Below, in pieces: positions 1 to 9,510 of a DNA stretch of 64,000 nucleotides. Both the position numbers and the translations under genes were made by a program. The first letter of the stretch is position 1. Each line of letters begins with the position of its first letter. The stretch spans positions 1,736,001 to 1,800,000 of the forward strand of contig CP024846.1 in the NCBI GenBank assembly GCA_004564215.1. Reading direction: 5' to 3'. A model generated the notes under the pieces. The model had not been told where the DNA came from, made no database searches, and worked only from the letters and a program-made list of their open reading frames with translations. The DNA comes from Beijerinckiaceae bacterium (GTDB lineage Bacteria; Pseudomonadota; Alphaproteobacteria; Rhizobiales; Beijerinckiaceae).

Positions 1-1780
1 TGGCACGCTCGAATGGCTTCCGGGCAAGGCCGTGGCGCTGAGCGAGGATTGCGCACCGGAGACGGTGCTCGGCGCGGTGCCGGTCATCTATCCTTTCATC
101 GTCAACAATCCTGGCGAGGCCGCGCAAGCCAAACGGCGCATCAGTGCCGTCACCATCGGCCATTTGACGCCGCCTTTGACAACCGCCGGAAGCCACGGCG
201 CGGCGCTTGAGATCGAAACCCTGTTCGATGAATATGTGATCGCCGAGGCGCTCGATCCGAAGCGCGCGCGGCTTCTCGCGCAAGCGATCCTCGAGCGCGC
301 GCAGGAGACCGGCGTGCTGCAGGACAGCGGACTCAAGGATGGCACAGATCCGATGGCGGCCTTGCGGCATCTCGACGGCTGGCTCTGCGACCTCAAGGAG
401 ATGCGCATTCGCGATGGCCTGCATGTGTTCGGGCAATCACCGCAGGCGAGCCTGCGGGATGCGACCGCGATGACGCTCGCGCAAACGGCCGGCTGCGCGC
501 AAGCGGAAAAAATTGGCGCGCTCATCGAGCGTTGCGGAGAGAGAGAAAGTGCGGGGCTCATCGCTGCCCTCGATGGCTGCTTTGTCGCGCCCGGCCCCGG
601 CGGCGCACCCTCGCGGGGACGCGTCGACGTGCTGCCCACCGGACGCAATCTTTACGGGATCGATCCGCGCGCGGTGCCGACCCGTACCGCCTGGGAGATT
701 GGTCAGCGCGCCGCCCAAGCGGTTCTCACGCGCCATGCCCAGGAGCATGGGGAATGGCCGCAGCGGATCGTCATGGATCTTTGGGCCAGCACCACGATGC
801 GCACCGGCGGCGACGACCTCGCCCAGGCCTTTGCCCTGATGGGTGTCAAACCAAATTGGGACAATGCAACTTCGCGCGTGATCGGCTTCGAGATTATCCC
901 GCCGGCGCGTCTTGCCCGGCCTCGGGTCGACGTGACATTACGTATTTCCGGGCTTTTCCGCGATGTCTTTCCGGCACAGATCGGCCTGTTCGACCAGGCG
1001 GTGCGGGCCCTGAGCGAAAGCGGTGAAGACGACGAGATCAATCCCTTGGCCGCCGCGCGCCGCCTGATGTCGACAAGTCCCGTACGTATCTTCGGCGCGG
1101 CGCCGGGCAACTATGGGATCGGCCTGACCCGCGCGATCAATGCCAACGCCGCCGCCTCCCGTGAAGATCTCGGGGAGCGTTATCTAGCCAGCGCGCCTTA
1201 TGCCTTTAGCGGGACGCAAGGAGAAGGTGCCGCCCATCCAGGCTTCAGCGACAGAGTTGCAAGCGCCGATGCGCTTGTGCACGTCCAGGATCAGGACGAG
1301 CAAGACATCCTCGACTCCGACGCGTTCATCGATCATGAAGGCGGCTTTAGCGCCGCGGCACGAATGCTCGGCAATGCTGCAGCGGTCTATCATCTCGATA
1401 CGGCACAACCGGACGCCATAAAAGTCCGCACGTTGAGCGAGGAAATCGCCTGGGTTGTACGCGCCCGCGCAAGCAATCCGCGTTGGATCGCAGGTCAAAT
1501 GCGCCATGGCCATCGTGGCGCCGCCGAAATTGCCGAGACTATCGATCATCTCTTTGCCCTCGCGGTCATGACGGACATGGTAGCGAGCCACCATTTCGAG
1601 CTATTGTTCGACGCAACCCTTGGCGTGTCTGCGGTGCGTGATTTTCTTGTCGCGGCCAATCCAAAGGCGACACGGGCTATTGCCGATCGATTTGAAGCGG
1701 CCCTGGAGCGGGGCTTTTGGCAGAGCCGCCGCAATTCGACGCTGGCCTGCCTCGCCTCGCTACGGGAGACGCTCGCATGA
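1..1780 (+). CDS. cobN: Cobaltochelatase subunit CobN, C-terminal part
   Basis: This is the 3' part of the large subunit of the aerobic, ATP-dependent cobaltochelatase, which inserts cobalt into hydrogenobyrinic acid a,c-diamide together with CobS and CobT. The reading frame is open from base 2 and begins in the middle of the protein with GTLEWLPGKAVALSED, followed by YPFIVNNPGEAAQAKRR and HLTPPLT, which are signature stretches of CobN. About 593 residues are visible, so roughly half of a usual 1200-1300 residue CobN lies upstream of the window. The stop codon overlaps the cobG start (ATGA at 1777-1780), placing it first in the visible cob operon. No frameshift is seen. The assignment is firm; only the 5' end is missing. 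Confidence 0.96.
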   Translation, partial: GTLEWLPGKAVALSEDCAPETVLGAVPVIYPFIVNNPGEAAQAKRRISAVTIGHLTPPLTTAGSHGAALEIETLFDEYVIAEALDPKRARLLAQAILERAQETGVLQDSGLKDGTDPMAALRHLDGWLCDLKEMRIRDGLHVFGQSPQASLRDATAMTLAQTAGCAQAEKIGALIERCGERESAGLIAALDGCFVAPGPGGAPSRGRVDVLPTGRNLYGIDPRAVPTRTAWEIGQRAAQAVLTRHAQEHGEWPQRIVMDLWASTTMRTGGDDLAQAFALMGVKPNWDNATSRVIGFEIIPPARLARPRVDVTLRISGLFRDVFPAQIGLFDQAVRALSESGEDDEINPLAAARRLMSTSPVRIFGAAPGNYGIGLTRAINANAAASREDLGERYLASAPYAFSGTQGEGAAHPGFSDRVASADALVHVQDQDEQDILDSDAFIDHEGGFSAAARMLGNAAAVYHLDTAQPDAIKVRTLSEEIAWVVRARASNPRWIAGQMRHGHRGAAEIAETIDHLFALAVMTDMVASHHFELLFDATLGVSAVRDFLVAANPKATRAIADRFEAALERGFWQSRRNSTLACLASLRETLA

Positions 1781-3090
1781 CAAGAGCCCTTCTTGTCAGC
1801 AAAGAGCAAGCCACGCTCCGCAAGGGCTGGTGTCCCGGCGTGTTGCGCCCGATGCAAGCGAAAGACGGTCTTCTTATCCGTCTAAGGATCAGCGCGGGAA
1901 CCCTTTCCGCACCTGTCCTACGCGCACTTGCCCGGGCAGGGCGCGAGTATGGCAATGGGCTCTTCGAACTCTCGGCACGAGCCAATCTGCAAATGCGCGG
2001 GATCAGCGCGGAGACTTACCCTCGGCTCGTCGAAACGCTCGACAAGCTTGGCCTCGCCGATGCGGATGCAGCAGCCGAAGCGGTCCGCAATGTTTTGATC
2101 AGCCCGCTTGCGGGGCTCGACGGGCAGCTGGATGTAAGAGAAACTGGCAAGGCCCTCGAAGCCTTGCTCGTCACCCGCGCTGATTTGCACGCGCTGCCGG
2201 GAAAATTCGGAGTCGTGATCGACAATGGCAGCGTTCTCTCGCTGGCCAACATTGGCGCCGACATCAGGTTCGATTGGGCCGGAGAACGAAATGGCCAATG
2301 GTTCGACGTCGTGATCGGCGGACGGGCCTGCGATGCAACCTATTTGGGACGTTGCGAGCTACATGAAATTCCAATCCTTGCCGCACGGCTCGCATCGCTC
2401 CTCTGCGATCCGCCGCGCCGGATGCAGGAACTGATGCAAATCCGGGGGAGCCAGGCAATCGGCAGGGAGGCCGGGCTGAACCTTGTTCCGGCCCGCCAGC
2501 GCGATGCGACCGAGGATCCGTGTCCCATCGGCATGCTGCGGCCGTTCGAAAACTGTTTTGGAGTCGGCGCAACGTTTGGGCGACTCAACGCGAACATGCT
2601 CGACGCGCTGGCACTCGCAGCCGAAAAATTTGGGGGTGGCGAGATCAGGCTCACGCCGTGGCGCGCCGTCATTGTGCCGCATATTCAAGTCGCTCAAGAC
2701 GCAGCCTTGCGCGCCTATTTCAAGGCGCATGATTTTATCGTAGACCGCCAGGACCCGCGCCTTGCAATCGCCTCATGCGGCGGCATGGACGCCTGCGAGC
2801 GCGGCACCACCAAGACCCACACCGATGCCCTGGAGCTGATGTTTGTCGCGCGGCGACTGCGAAGCACCGGGATCGCGCTGCATGTGTCGGGCTGCGCAAA
2901 GCTGTGTGCGCGGCACGCCGCGACACCCTATACTCTCATCGCTCACAACTCACGCTATACTCTCGCTAGCGACGCGACGGTGGGCGACAATGAGAGCAAC
3001 GATGCCGGACTTAGTCTGGCCGAAGCAAAAACAATGATGGAAACCATGGCGCGCAAAGCGACACAAAAGAGAGAGCTTGAGGGCCCATGA
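1777..3090 (+). CDS. cobG: Precorrin-3B synthase CobG
   Basis: CobG is the oxygen-dependent monooxygenase of aerobic cobalamin synthesis; it converts precorrin-3A to precorrin-3B before ring contraction. The 437-residue product has the nitrite/sulfite reductase-like fold: an N-terminal ferredoxin-like half (RKGWCPGVLRPMQAKDG near residues 15-31) and a C-terminal Fe-S/sirohaem-type half with cysteines in SCGGMDACERG and SGCAKLCARH that fit the 4Fe-4S ligands. I chose the ATG at 1777 because it overlaps the cobN stop as ATGA and precedes the conserved N-terminus; an upstream ATG at 1717 would only add cobN sequence. Its presence implies the organism makes B12 with oxygen. The next gene cobH overlaps its stop by 4 bases. 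Confidence 0.95.
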   Translation: MTRALLVSKEQATLRKGWCPGVLRPMQAKDGLLIRLRISAGTLSAPVLRALARAGREYGNGLFELSARANLQMRGISAETYPRLVETLDKLGLADADAAAEAVRNVLISPLAGLDGQLDVRETGKALEALLVTRADLHALPGKFGVVIDNGSVLSLANIGADIRFDWAGERNGQWFDVVIGGRACDATYLGRCELHEIPILAARLASLLCDPPRRMQELMQIRGSQAIGREAGLNLVPARQRDATEDPCPIGMLRPFENCFGVGATFGRLNANMLDALALAAEKFGGGEIRLTPWRAVIVPHIQVAQDAALRAYFKAHDFIVDRQDPRLAIASCGGMDACERGTTKTHTDALELMFVARRLRSTGIALHVSGCAKLCARHAATPYTLIAHNSRYTLASDATVGDNESNDAGLSLAEAKTMMETMARKATQKRELEGP

Positions 3091-3734
3091 CAGCGGCACA
3101 AAAAACCAGCCGCTTCACCTATGTCCGGGACGGCGCCGAGATTTACAAGCGCTCCTTCGCGACGATCCGCGCCGAGGCCGACCTTACTCGTTTCACGCCG
3201 GAGGAAGAGCAGGTCGCGGTGCGTATGATTCACGCTTGCGGGATGATTGAAATCGCGGCGGATCTGATGTTCTCGGAAGGAGCGGTGCAGCATGCCCGCC
3301 AAGCGCTTCAGCGTGGAGCGCCTATCCTGTGCGATTCCAAAATGCTGGCGCAGGGCATTATCGCAGCGCGTTTGCCACATGCCAACAAGGTGATTTGCAC
3401 CCTTGAGGATCCCGCCGTTCCATCGCTCGCGAAAGAGATCGGCAATACGCGGAGCGCCGCGGCGCTGGAACTTTGGCGTGACAGGCTCGATGGCGCGATC
3501 GTCGCGATCGGCAACGCGCCAACTGCCTTGTTTCATCTTCTCGATATGCTCGATGAGACTACCGCGCGTCCCGCCTGCATCGTCGGTATGCCGGTCGGCT
3601 TTGTCGGCGCGGCGGAATCGAAGGAGGCGCTCATTATGGACAATCGCGCGCCCTTCGTCACGATACGCGGACGCAAGGGTGGAAGCGCGATGGCTGCTGC
3701 AGCCTTGAACGCCATTGCGAGCGCAGCCGAATGA
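3087..3734 (+). CDS. cobH: Precorrin-8X methylmutase CobH
   Basis: CobH catalyses the 1,5-shift of the C-11 methyl group to C-12, turning precorrin-8X into hydrogenobyrinic acid. The 215-residue length is normal for the family. The N-terminal stretch RMIHACGM carries His49, which aligns with the catalytic histidine of characterised CobH, and CDSKMLAQGI and GMPVGFVGAAESKEAL are family landmarks. It starts inside the cobG stop (ATGA) and ends inside the cobI start (ATGA), so the three genes are tightly coupled in translation. No anomalies are seen. Confidence 0.96.
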   Translation: MTAAQKTSRFTYVRDGAEIYKRSFATIRAEADLTRFTPEEEQVAVRMIHACGMIEIAADLMFSEGAVQHARQALQRGAPILCDSKMLAQGIIAARLPHANKVICTLEDPAVPSLAKEIGNTRSAAALELWRDRLDGAIVAIGNAPTALFHLLDMLDETTARPACIVGMPVGFVGAAESKEALIMDNRAPFVTIRGRKGGSAMAAAALNAIASAAE

Positions 3735-4468
3735 GCGCCGCATCGGCCGGCCGGTTGTTTGGCGTCGGGCTTGGTCCCGGCGACCCCGATCTTGTGACGA
3801 TCAAGGCTGCGAAAATTATCGGTTCTTGCCAGGTTGTCGCCTTTTTCGCCAAGGCGGGGACGCGCGGAAAGGCCCGCATCATTCTGGATCGCTGGCTCAG
3901 CGGGCACTCTCTGGAATTGCCGCTTTTCTATCCGCTGACAACGGAAATGCATTTTTGCGATCCCGCCTATGTCGAGCAATTGCGGGCCTTCTACAAAGCG
4001 GCGGAAGAGGCCATTGCGGCACATCTTTCGGCCGGGAGCGATGTCGCCCTGGTGTGTGAAGGCGATCCGCTTTTTTATGGCTCTTTCATGCATCTTTATG
4101 TCCGGCTGAAGGATCGTTTCAGTATCGAGATTATTCCCGGCATCACCGGCATGTCGGGCTGCTGGAGCGCGGCAAAGGCGCCCATGGCATGGGGCGACGA
4201 TGTCTTGAGTGTCGTGCCCGGCACGCTGGCGCACGCGGCGCTCGTTCGCCATCTCGGCACCAGCGATGCCGTCGTCATCATTAAGGTTGGTGCCAATCTT
4301 GCCAAGATTCGTGCCGCGATCGTCGAGGCCGGGCGGCTTCCCAGCGCGATCTACGTTGAGCATGGGATGAGCGAACACCAGAAGATTCTCCCACTGTCCG
4401 CAAAGACCGACGATCACGCGCCCTATTTTTCATCGATCCTCATCCCGGGCCAAGGCAGGCGCCCATGA
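3731..4468 (+). CDS. cobI: Precorrin-2 C20-methyltransferase CobI
   Basis: This SAM-dependent tetrapyrrole methylase adds the C-20 methyl group to precorrin-2, the first committed corrin step. Visible family motifs are the N-terminal LFGVGLGPGDPDLVTIKAAK, which forms part of the SAM-binding loop, the central LVCEGDPLFYGSFMHLYVRL, and IIPGITGMSGCWSAA. Its 245 residues match the usual size. The gene overlaps cobH by 4 bases upstream and cobJ by 4 bases downstream. Other tetrapyrrole methylases in this cluster (CobJ, CobM, the N-terminal half of CobL) are related, but the gene order and the KAPMAWGDD region support the C-20 enzyme. Confidence 0.95.
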   Translation: MSAASAGRLFGVGLGPGDPDLVTIKAAKIIGSCQVVAFFAKAGTRGKARIILDRWLSGHSLELPLFYPLTTEMHFCDPAYVEQLRAFYKAAEEAIAAHLSAGSDVALVCEGDPLFYGSFMHLYVRLKDRFSIEIIPGITGMSGCWSAAKAPMAWGDDVLSVVPGTLAHAALVRHLGTSDAVVIIKVGANLAKIRAAIVEAGRLPSAIYVEHGMSEHQKILPLSAKTDDHAPYFSSILIPGQGRRP

Positions 4469-5232
4469 CATTTCCGCGCGGAGGGACTTTGAGGATCGTC
4501 GGTCTCGGCCCCGGCGATGACGCATGGATCACGCCCGAAGCTTCCGATCTCATCGCCACCGCGAGCGACCTTGTCGGATATGCTCCCTATCTCGAACGAC
4601 TGCCGATCTGCCAAGGGCAGACACGCCACCCAAGCGGCAACAGAGTCGAGTTGGAGCGCGCGCGGCTGGCGCTGGGATTAGCCGAGGAAGGCCGGAAAGT
4701 GGTGCTCGTCTCCGGCGGCGATCCGGGGGTCTTCGCAATGGCGGCGGCCGTTTTCGAGGCTATCGAAGAGGGCGATCCGGCCCGGCGCGACATTGACGTG
4801 GCGGTCTGTCCTGGCATCTCGGCGATGCAGGCGGCGGCGGCACGGATCGGCGCGCCTTTGGGGCATGATTTCTGCGCGATCTCATTGTCGGACAATCGCA
4901 AGCCCTGGGCGCTGCTGGCAAAGCGGCTCGCGGCGGCGGCGGAAGGGGATTTTGTGATCGCGCTTTACAATCCGGCTTCCCACGCGCGGCCGCAACGCAT
5001 CCATGATGCCTTCGCATTGCTGCGCGGACTGAAAGCAGGCCAAACCCCAGTCGTCTTCGCCCGTGCGGTGGGACGGCCTGACGAAGCCATTTTCGTCGCG
5101 ACGCTGGCCGACGCAGACCCAAGCCTCGCCGATATGAGCACGCTTGTTATTGTGGGATCGAGCCAAACCAAAACAATCGCGCGCAAAGGCAAGGCGCCGT
5201 TCGTCTATACGCCGCGTGGGGCCGAGCCATGA
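4465..5232 (+). CDS. cobJ: Precorrin-3B C17-methyltransferase CobJ
   Basis: CobJ methylates C-17 of precorrin-3B and drives contraction of the macrocycle to precorrin-4. The 255-residue protein has the tetrapyrrole methylase pattern: LRIVGLGPGDDAWITPEAS at the N-terminus, VSGGDPGVFAMAAAVFEA in the middle, VCPGISAMQAAAARIGAPLGHDFC and LYNPASHARPQ, all typical of CobJ/CbiH. It starts in ATGA overlap with cobI. Its last 28 bases overlap the 3' end of cobK on the opposite strand, a convergent overlap. Confidence 0.95.
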   Translation: MTFPRGGTLRIVGLGPGDDAWITPEASDLIATASDLVGYAPYLERLPICQGQTRHPSGNRVELERARLALGLAEEGRKVVLVSGGDPGVFAMAAAVFEAIEEGDPARRDIDVAVCPGISAMQAAAARIGAPLGHDFCAISLSDNRKPWALLAKRLAAAAEGDFVIALYNPASHARPQRIHDAFALLRGLKAGQTPVVFARAVGRPDEAIFVATLADADPSLADMSTLVIVGSSQTKTIARKGKAPFVYTPRGAEP

Positions 5233-5960
5233 CGAAGAATCGAGGCCAAAACCTCGACCGGATCGTGCAAGACGAGGCCCGAAGCTTGCGGCGGCCGGGC
5301 GACCATGATGACCGGAAGCCTGAGGTTTCGCGCTGCGAGGATTTTGGCGTAAGTCGCCGTCCCGCCGCTGTTCTTGGTGACGATTACGTCGATCGCATTC
5401 GCGCGCAGCAGGTCCTCCTCCTCCGCGAGCGCAAAGGGACCGCGCCCCAGGATCACGCGATGGCGCGGCAAACCAGGCACGGCAGTCTGCGGCTCGATGG
5501 CGCGAATGAGATAGAAATGCTGCGGCGCCGCCGCGAACGCATCGATCTGCAACCGGCCGATCGTCAGAAGAACCCTCTTCGGCTCTGGCCCGAGCGCGGC
5601 GGCGGCGGCCGCCATATCGGCGACCTCGATCCAGGAATCGCCGGGTTGCGGACGCCAGGCGGGACGCGAGAGAACCACGAGCGGTATTTTCGCGCGAGCC
5701 GCGGCGATATCGGCATGACCCGACATTTGCTCGGCGAAAGGATGCGTCGCATCGACCAGCACGTCGATGCGCTCACTTTCAAGATAGGCACGGAGCCCCT
5801 CTGCCCCACCGAATCCGCCGATTCGATAGGGGATGGGCGGCGCATGCGGTGCCTTGGTGCGGCCAGCGAAAGACAATATGGACCAGACGTCGCTTCGCTC
5901 CGCCAGAAGATCGGCCAATTTGCTCGCCTCGAAGGTTCCGCCCAGCACGAGAACCCGCAT
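5205..5960 (-). CDS. cobK: Precorrin-6A reductase CobK
   Basis: CobK is the NADPH-dependent reductase that converts precorrin-6A to precorrin-6B. The 251-residue product begins MRVLVLGGTFEASKLADLL, the dinucleotide-binding start of the family, and contains VDATHPFAEQMSGH and IVTKNSGGTATYAKILAAR, both conserved in CobK/CbiJ. It is the only cob gene besides cbiD on the minus strand. Its 3' end overlaps cobJ by 28 bases, and its start lies 32 bases from the divergent cobL start, so it and cobL may share a small promoter region. The assignment is secure. Confidence 0.94.
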   Translation of the reverse strand: MRVLVLGGTFEASKLADLLAERSDVWSILSFAGRTKAPHAPPIPYRIGGFGGAEGLRAYLESERIDVLVDATHPFAEQMSGHADIAAARAKIPLVVLSRPAWRPQPGDSWIEVADMAAAAAALGPEPKRVLLTIGRLQIDAFAAAPQHFYLIRAIEPQTAVPGLPRHRVILGRGPFALAEEEDLLRANAIDVIVTKNSGGTATYAKILAARNLRLPVIMVARPPQASGLVLHDPVEVLASILRHGSAPRGV

Positions 5961-5992
5961 CGCTCCTCCCCCGCGCCTTTGCCAGGGCTATC

Positions 5993-7216
5993 ATGAATTC
6001 GCCGCGCGCCCCCGAAAAATGGCTTTCATTGATCGGCATCGGCGAAGACGGCATCGAAGCCCTTTCTCCTGCCGCGCGAACATTGCTTGCGCAAGCCCAA
6101 TTGATCGTCGGCGGCGCCCGCCATCTGGCACTCGCCGGCCCGCTCGGCGCCGAGACCATGACTTGGCCCTCGCCTCTTGCCGGCGCAATTCCCAAGATTC
6201 TGGCTCGGCGCGGGACGCCGGTCTGCGTGCTTGCCTCCGGCGATCCGTTCTTTTTCGGCGTCGGCACGCTGATCGGTAGCCATGTTCCAGCCGTTGAAAT
6301 GAACTGCCTTCCGGCCCCATCGGCATTCAGTCTCGCGGCGGCAAGGCTGCAATGGAGCCTGCAGGATTGCGGCCTCATCTCGCTGCATGGGCGCGAGTTG
6401 GAGCGGATTATTCCGGCGCTCCAACCGCGGGCACGACTCCTTTGCCTGTCATGGGATGAAACAACCCCACGACGCCTTGCAAAGCTCCTTTGCGAAAAGG
6501 GCCTTGGCCAATCGCGTATCGTCGTGATGGAAGCGATGGGCGGACCACGAGAGCGCCTGCGCAAGACGACCGCCGAGGCTTTCGCAATCGATTCGATCGA
6601 TCCCTTAAACCTTGTGGCGCTTGAAATCACAGAGACTGCGCAATCTCACATTGTACCACTCGCCAAAGGCCTAGCCGATAGCTGGTTTGCAACCGATGGA
6701 CAGCTCACCAAACGGGAGGTCCGCGCCATTACGCTTTCCTCGCTGGCACCGAAGCGGGGTGAGCTTTTGTGGGACGTCGGCGCGGGGTCCGGATCGATTG
6801 CGATCGAATGGCTGCTTTGCGATCCCGCCAATCGTGCCATCGCCATTGAAACGCGCGCGGATCGCGCGGACCGCATCTTGGCCAATGCCGCAGCGCTTGG
6901 CGTGCCGCAACTCGAAGTCGTCACGGGCACGGCGCCTGCTGCCTTCACGGATCTGCCGCAACCCCAGGCCATCTTCGTCGGCGGTGGGGCGAGCGACCCA
7001 AAGCTCCTCGATGCCGCATTCGCCGCGTTGGCGCCCGGAGGAAGGCTTGTCGTGAACGCCGTGACGCTCGAAACCGAGGCCGAACTCAGCCGCCGGTTCA
7101 AGGCCCTGGGAGGCGAATTGCTACGGATAGAGATTTCGCGGGCGGATCCCATCGGAGGTTTTCATGGCTGGCGGCCGGCGCGGCCGGTTACGCAATGGGC
7201 GGTGACGAAGCGATGA
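5993..7216 (+). CDS. cobL: Precorrin-6Y C5,15-methyltransferase (decarboxylating) CobL
   Basis: CobL is a fused enzyme that methylates C-5 and C-15 of precorrin-6B and removes the acetate carboxyl at C-12. The N-terminal half (about residues 1-200) is a CbiE-like tetrapyrrole methylase (WLSLIGIGEDGIEALSPAAR, LASGDPFFFGVGTLI). The C-terminal half (about 230-407) is a CbiT-like methyltransferase with the SAM loop LLWDVGAGSGSIAIEWL and IFVGGGASDPKLLDAAF. The ATG at 5993 gives 407 residues, the expected size; an open frame continues upstream to 5849 but only across the cobK 5' region. The stop overlaps the cobE start (ATGA at 7213-7216). Confidence 0.95.
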   Translation: MNSPRAPEKWLSLIGIGEDGIEALSPAARTLLAQAQLIVGGARHLALAGPLGAETMTWPSPLAGAIPKILARRGTPVCVLASGDPFFFGVGTLIGSHVPAVEMNCLPAPSAFSLAAARLQWSLQDCGLISLHGRELERIIPALQPRARLLCLSWDETTPRRLAKLLCEKGLGQSRIVVMEAMGGPRERLRKTTAEAFAIDSIDPLNLVALEITETAQSHIVPLAKGLADSWFATDGQLTKREVRAITLSSLAPKRGELLWDVGAGSGSIAIEWLLCDPANRAIAIETRADRADRILANAAALGVPQLEVVTGTAPAAFTDLPQPQAIFVGGGASDPKLLDAAFAALAPGGRLVVNAVTLETEAELSRRFKALGGELLRIEISRADPIGGFHGWRPARPVTQWAVTKR

Positions 7217-7623
7217 AGCATCACGATCCACATCAAAATGAGAGCACGCTCGCCATCGGAATTGGATGCAGAAAAAATTGTCCCAGTGAAGCGATCATCG
7301 CTCTGGTGCGCCGTGCCGTCACCTTGGCTGGATGCGAAGGCAGCCCCGCGACATTGTTCGCGCTCGACGTCAAATCCAAAGAGGCGGGACTTTCCGACGC
7401 TGCGCAGACTTTGCGCCTGGAACTTGTTTTTCTCGGCGCAGAGGTTTTGCGGCAAGCCGCGCCGCGCGCCTTGACCCATTCGCCGCGCATTGCGCAAATG
7501 TTTGGACTTCCGTCAATCGCCGAAACCGCCGCGCTGGCCGGAGGCGGGCCATCGTCCACCCTGCTCGTCCCGCGGATCAGCGCAGCAGGCGCAAGCTGCG
7601 CGATCGCCAAGAGGAAGCCATGA
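7213..7623 (+). CDS. cobE: Cobalamin biosynthesis protein CobE (CbiG C-terminal-like)
   Basis: CobE corresponds to the C-terminal domain of CbiG, and its exact step in the aerobic route is not settled. The 136-residue protein shows the family pattern: [17 protein letters not shown] near the N-terminus, then [16 protein letters not shown], and [10 protein letters not shown] near the C-terminus. The start at 7213 overlaps the cobL stop as ATGA; a start 18 bases upstream is possible but lies within cobL. The stop overlaps cobM (7620). Co-occurrence with cbiD in place of cobF is seen in other cob clusters, such as that of Pseudomonas aeruginosa. Confidence 0.88.
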   Translation: MKHHDPHQNESTLAIGIGCRKNCPSEAIIALVRRAVTLAGCEGSPATLFALDVKSKEAGLSDAAQTLRLELVFLGAEVLRQAAPRALTHSPRIAQMFGLPSIAETAALAGGGPSSTLLVPRISAAGASCAIAKRKP

Positions 7624-8381
7624 CGGTTCATTTTATCGGCGCGGGTCCAGGTGCCCCCGATCTCATCACGATACGCGGGCGCGATCTGATTGCAAGCTCG
7701 CCAGTCTGTCTGTTTGCTGGCTCGCTCGTGCCTTCCGCTTTGCTCGCCGATTGCCCAGAGGGCGCCCGCATCCTTGATACCGCCGCGATGAATCTTGAAG
7801 AGATTTGCGCGGAATTCAAGCGAGCGCATGAACTCGGCCAGGACGTCGCGCGGCTTCATTCGGGCGATCTTTCGATATGGAGTGCGCTTGGCGAACAAAT
7901 GCGGGCACTCGATCGTCTAGCAATTCCCTATACGATCACGCCGGGCGTGCCCGCATTCGCAGCCGCTGCCGCCGCCTTGGGGGTTGAACTTACCTTGCCG
8001 GAAGTCGCGCAATCGCTGGTCTTGACCCGAACTCAGGGACGCGCCTCGTCCATGCCGGACTCGGAACGGCTGGAGTTTTTCGCAAAGACACGGACAACAC
8101 TCGCCATCCACCTCTCCATCCAGGCAATTGATCGGGTGGTCGCGGATTTAACTCCCTTCTATGGCGCCGATTGCCCGGTCGCGATCGTATTTCGGGCCTC
8201 ATGGCCAGATCAAAAAATTCTGCGCGGAACTCTCGCCTCGATCGCCTGCGAGCTGAAAGATGCGCCGATGGAGCGCACGGCGCTGATTCTTGTGGGGCCG
8301 GTGTTGGAGCCACGCGATTTTCGCGACAGCGCCCTTTACGATCCGGATTATCAGCGCCGGTTTCGAGAAAAATCTCAATGA
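7620..8381 (+). CDS. cobM: Precorrin-4 C11-methyltransferase CobM
   Basis: CobM adds the C-11 methyl group to precorrin-4, giving precorrin-5. The 253-residue protein begins [20 protein letters not shown] and carries [34 protein letters not shown] and [18 protein letters not shown], all close to the CobM/CbiF consensus. The start at 7620 overlaps the cobE stop; the frame is open upstream but only over cobE. It ends by overlapping the 3' end of the convergent cbiD gene by 7 bases. Confidence 0.96.
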   Translation: MTVHFIGAGPGAPDLITIRGRDLIASSPVCLFAGSLVPSALLADCPEGARILDTAAMNLEEICAEFKRAHELGQDVARLHSGDLSIWSALGEQMRALDRLAIPYTITPGVPAFAAAAAALGVELTLPEVAQSLVLTRTQGRASSMPDSERLEFFAKTRTTLAIHLSIQAIDRVVADLTPFYGADCPVAIVFRASWPDQKILRGTLASIACELKDAPMERTALILVGPVLEPRDFRDSALYDPDYQRRFREKSQ

Positions 8382-9490
8382 ACCCGCCGAAAAGGCGTTC
8401 GGGCGACGAGACCGCCCTCTCGATCGAAAATTACGACTTCAAGCACGATATTGCTGTCCCGCAGGGGCTTGGCTGCCGTTTGCCAAGCCGCTTCGGCAAC
8501 CGGGGACGCGATGTCAAAACCTTCCGCCTGCGCGAGATCCAGAATCTCCTTGGCGGTATTGGCGCTATTCACCTGCGCGATGAATTGATGGCCGGCGCCC
8601 GCGACCGCGCAAAGTGCCGCAAGCCAGGAAAAATCGACTTCGCCACGGCGCGAATGGAGGTCAAGAAGACCTTGTCCGAGCTTGGTCATTTTGGCAAAGC
8701 CTCCGGCGATCGTTACCTTGGCAACTTCGTGCCGGCGCAAATACTTCAGCATGCCGCCGACGAAATCTCCCATTTCGATCAGCGCAATTTCCGGCAGCCC
8801 ATGCAAGGCCTTGATGGCGGCCTCCGAGGTCGAGCCGGTCGAGCCGGCGATATGGTCGAGGCCAGCGGCACGAGCAACGTCGATGCCCCGATGAATCGTG
8901 TCGATCCAGGCCGCGCAGGAAAACGGGACAACGATCCCCGTCGTTCCGAGGATCGAAAGACCGCCTATAATGCCGAGACGCGCGTTAAGCGTTCGCTCGG
9001 CAATTTTTTCACCGCCTGGGATCGAAATCTCGACCAGCACGTCGCCGGCGACTTCGTAGCTGCGGGCAACGTCTTCGATGGCCGCGACGATCATCCGGCG
9101 GGGAACCGGATTGATCGCCGGCTCGCCCGGCGGCAGGGGGAGGCCCGCGCGGGTCACCACGCCAATACCTTCTCCGGCCCGAAACTGGACGCCGGATTGA
9201 GGCGCGCCATGGCGGACGCGGGCGATGACAAGGGCACCATGGGTCACGTCGGGATCATCGCCCGCATCCTTGATGATACCCGCGGTGGCGAAATCCTCGC
9301 CAAGCTCCTCGTAAGCGAGCGCAAAAAGCGGGCGCGCCCCGCCCGGCAAAGTGATGGCGACGGGGTCGGGAAAGGCGCCGCTGACCAGTGCCTCATAGGC
9401 CGCCCCTGCGGCGGCGGCGGCGCAGGCCCCAGTCGTCCAGCCCTTGCGCAAAGGTACCGCCCGCGCAGAAATTTCGTCAGCTTCGCTCAT
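8375..9490 (-). CDS. cbiD: Cobalt-precorrin-5B C1-methyltransferase CbiD-type
   Basis: CbiD methylates C-1 of the corrin ring. In the classic aerobic route this is done by the unrelated CobF; clusters like this one carry CbiD instead. The product begins about residue 15 with [22 protein letters not shown], the defining RxGxTTGxCAAAA motif, and continues with [19 protein letters not shown] and [26 protein letters not shown] prefer the ATG at 9490 (371 residues) over an in-frame ATG at 9547, which would run into cobB. The gene is divergent from cobB, with 20 bases between start codons, and convergent with cobM. Confidence 0.93.
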   Translation of the reverse strand: MSEADEISARAVPLRKGWTTGACAAAAAGAAYEALVSGAFPDPVAITLPGGARPLFALAYEELGEDFATAGIIKDAGDDPDVTHGALVIARVRHGAPQSGVQFRAGEGIGVVTRAGLPLPPGEPAINPVPRRMIVAAIEDVARSYEVAGDVLVEISIPGGEKIAERTLNARLGIIGGLSILGTTGIVVPFSCAAWIDTIHRGIDVARAAGLDHIAGSTGSTSEAAIKALHGLPEIALIEMGDFVGGMLKYLRRHEVAKVTIAGGFAKMTKLGQGLLDLHSRRGEVDFSWLAALCAVAGAGHQFIAQVNSANTAKEILDLAQAEGFDIASPVAEAAWQTAAKPLRDSNIVLEVVIFDREGGLVARTPFRRVH

Positions 9491-9510
9491 CGGATGGAAA
9501 GCGCCCTCTC

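Noticed and set aside
5229..5996. 255-residue plus-strand frame opposite cobK
   Set aside because: cobK is recognisable on the minus strand; this is its shadow.
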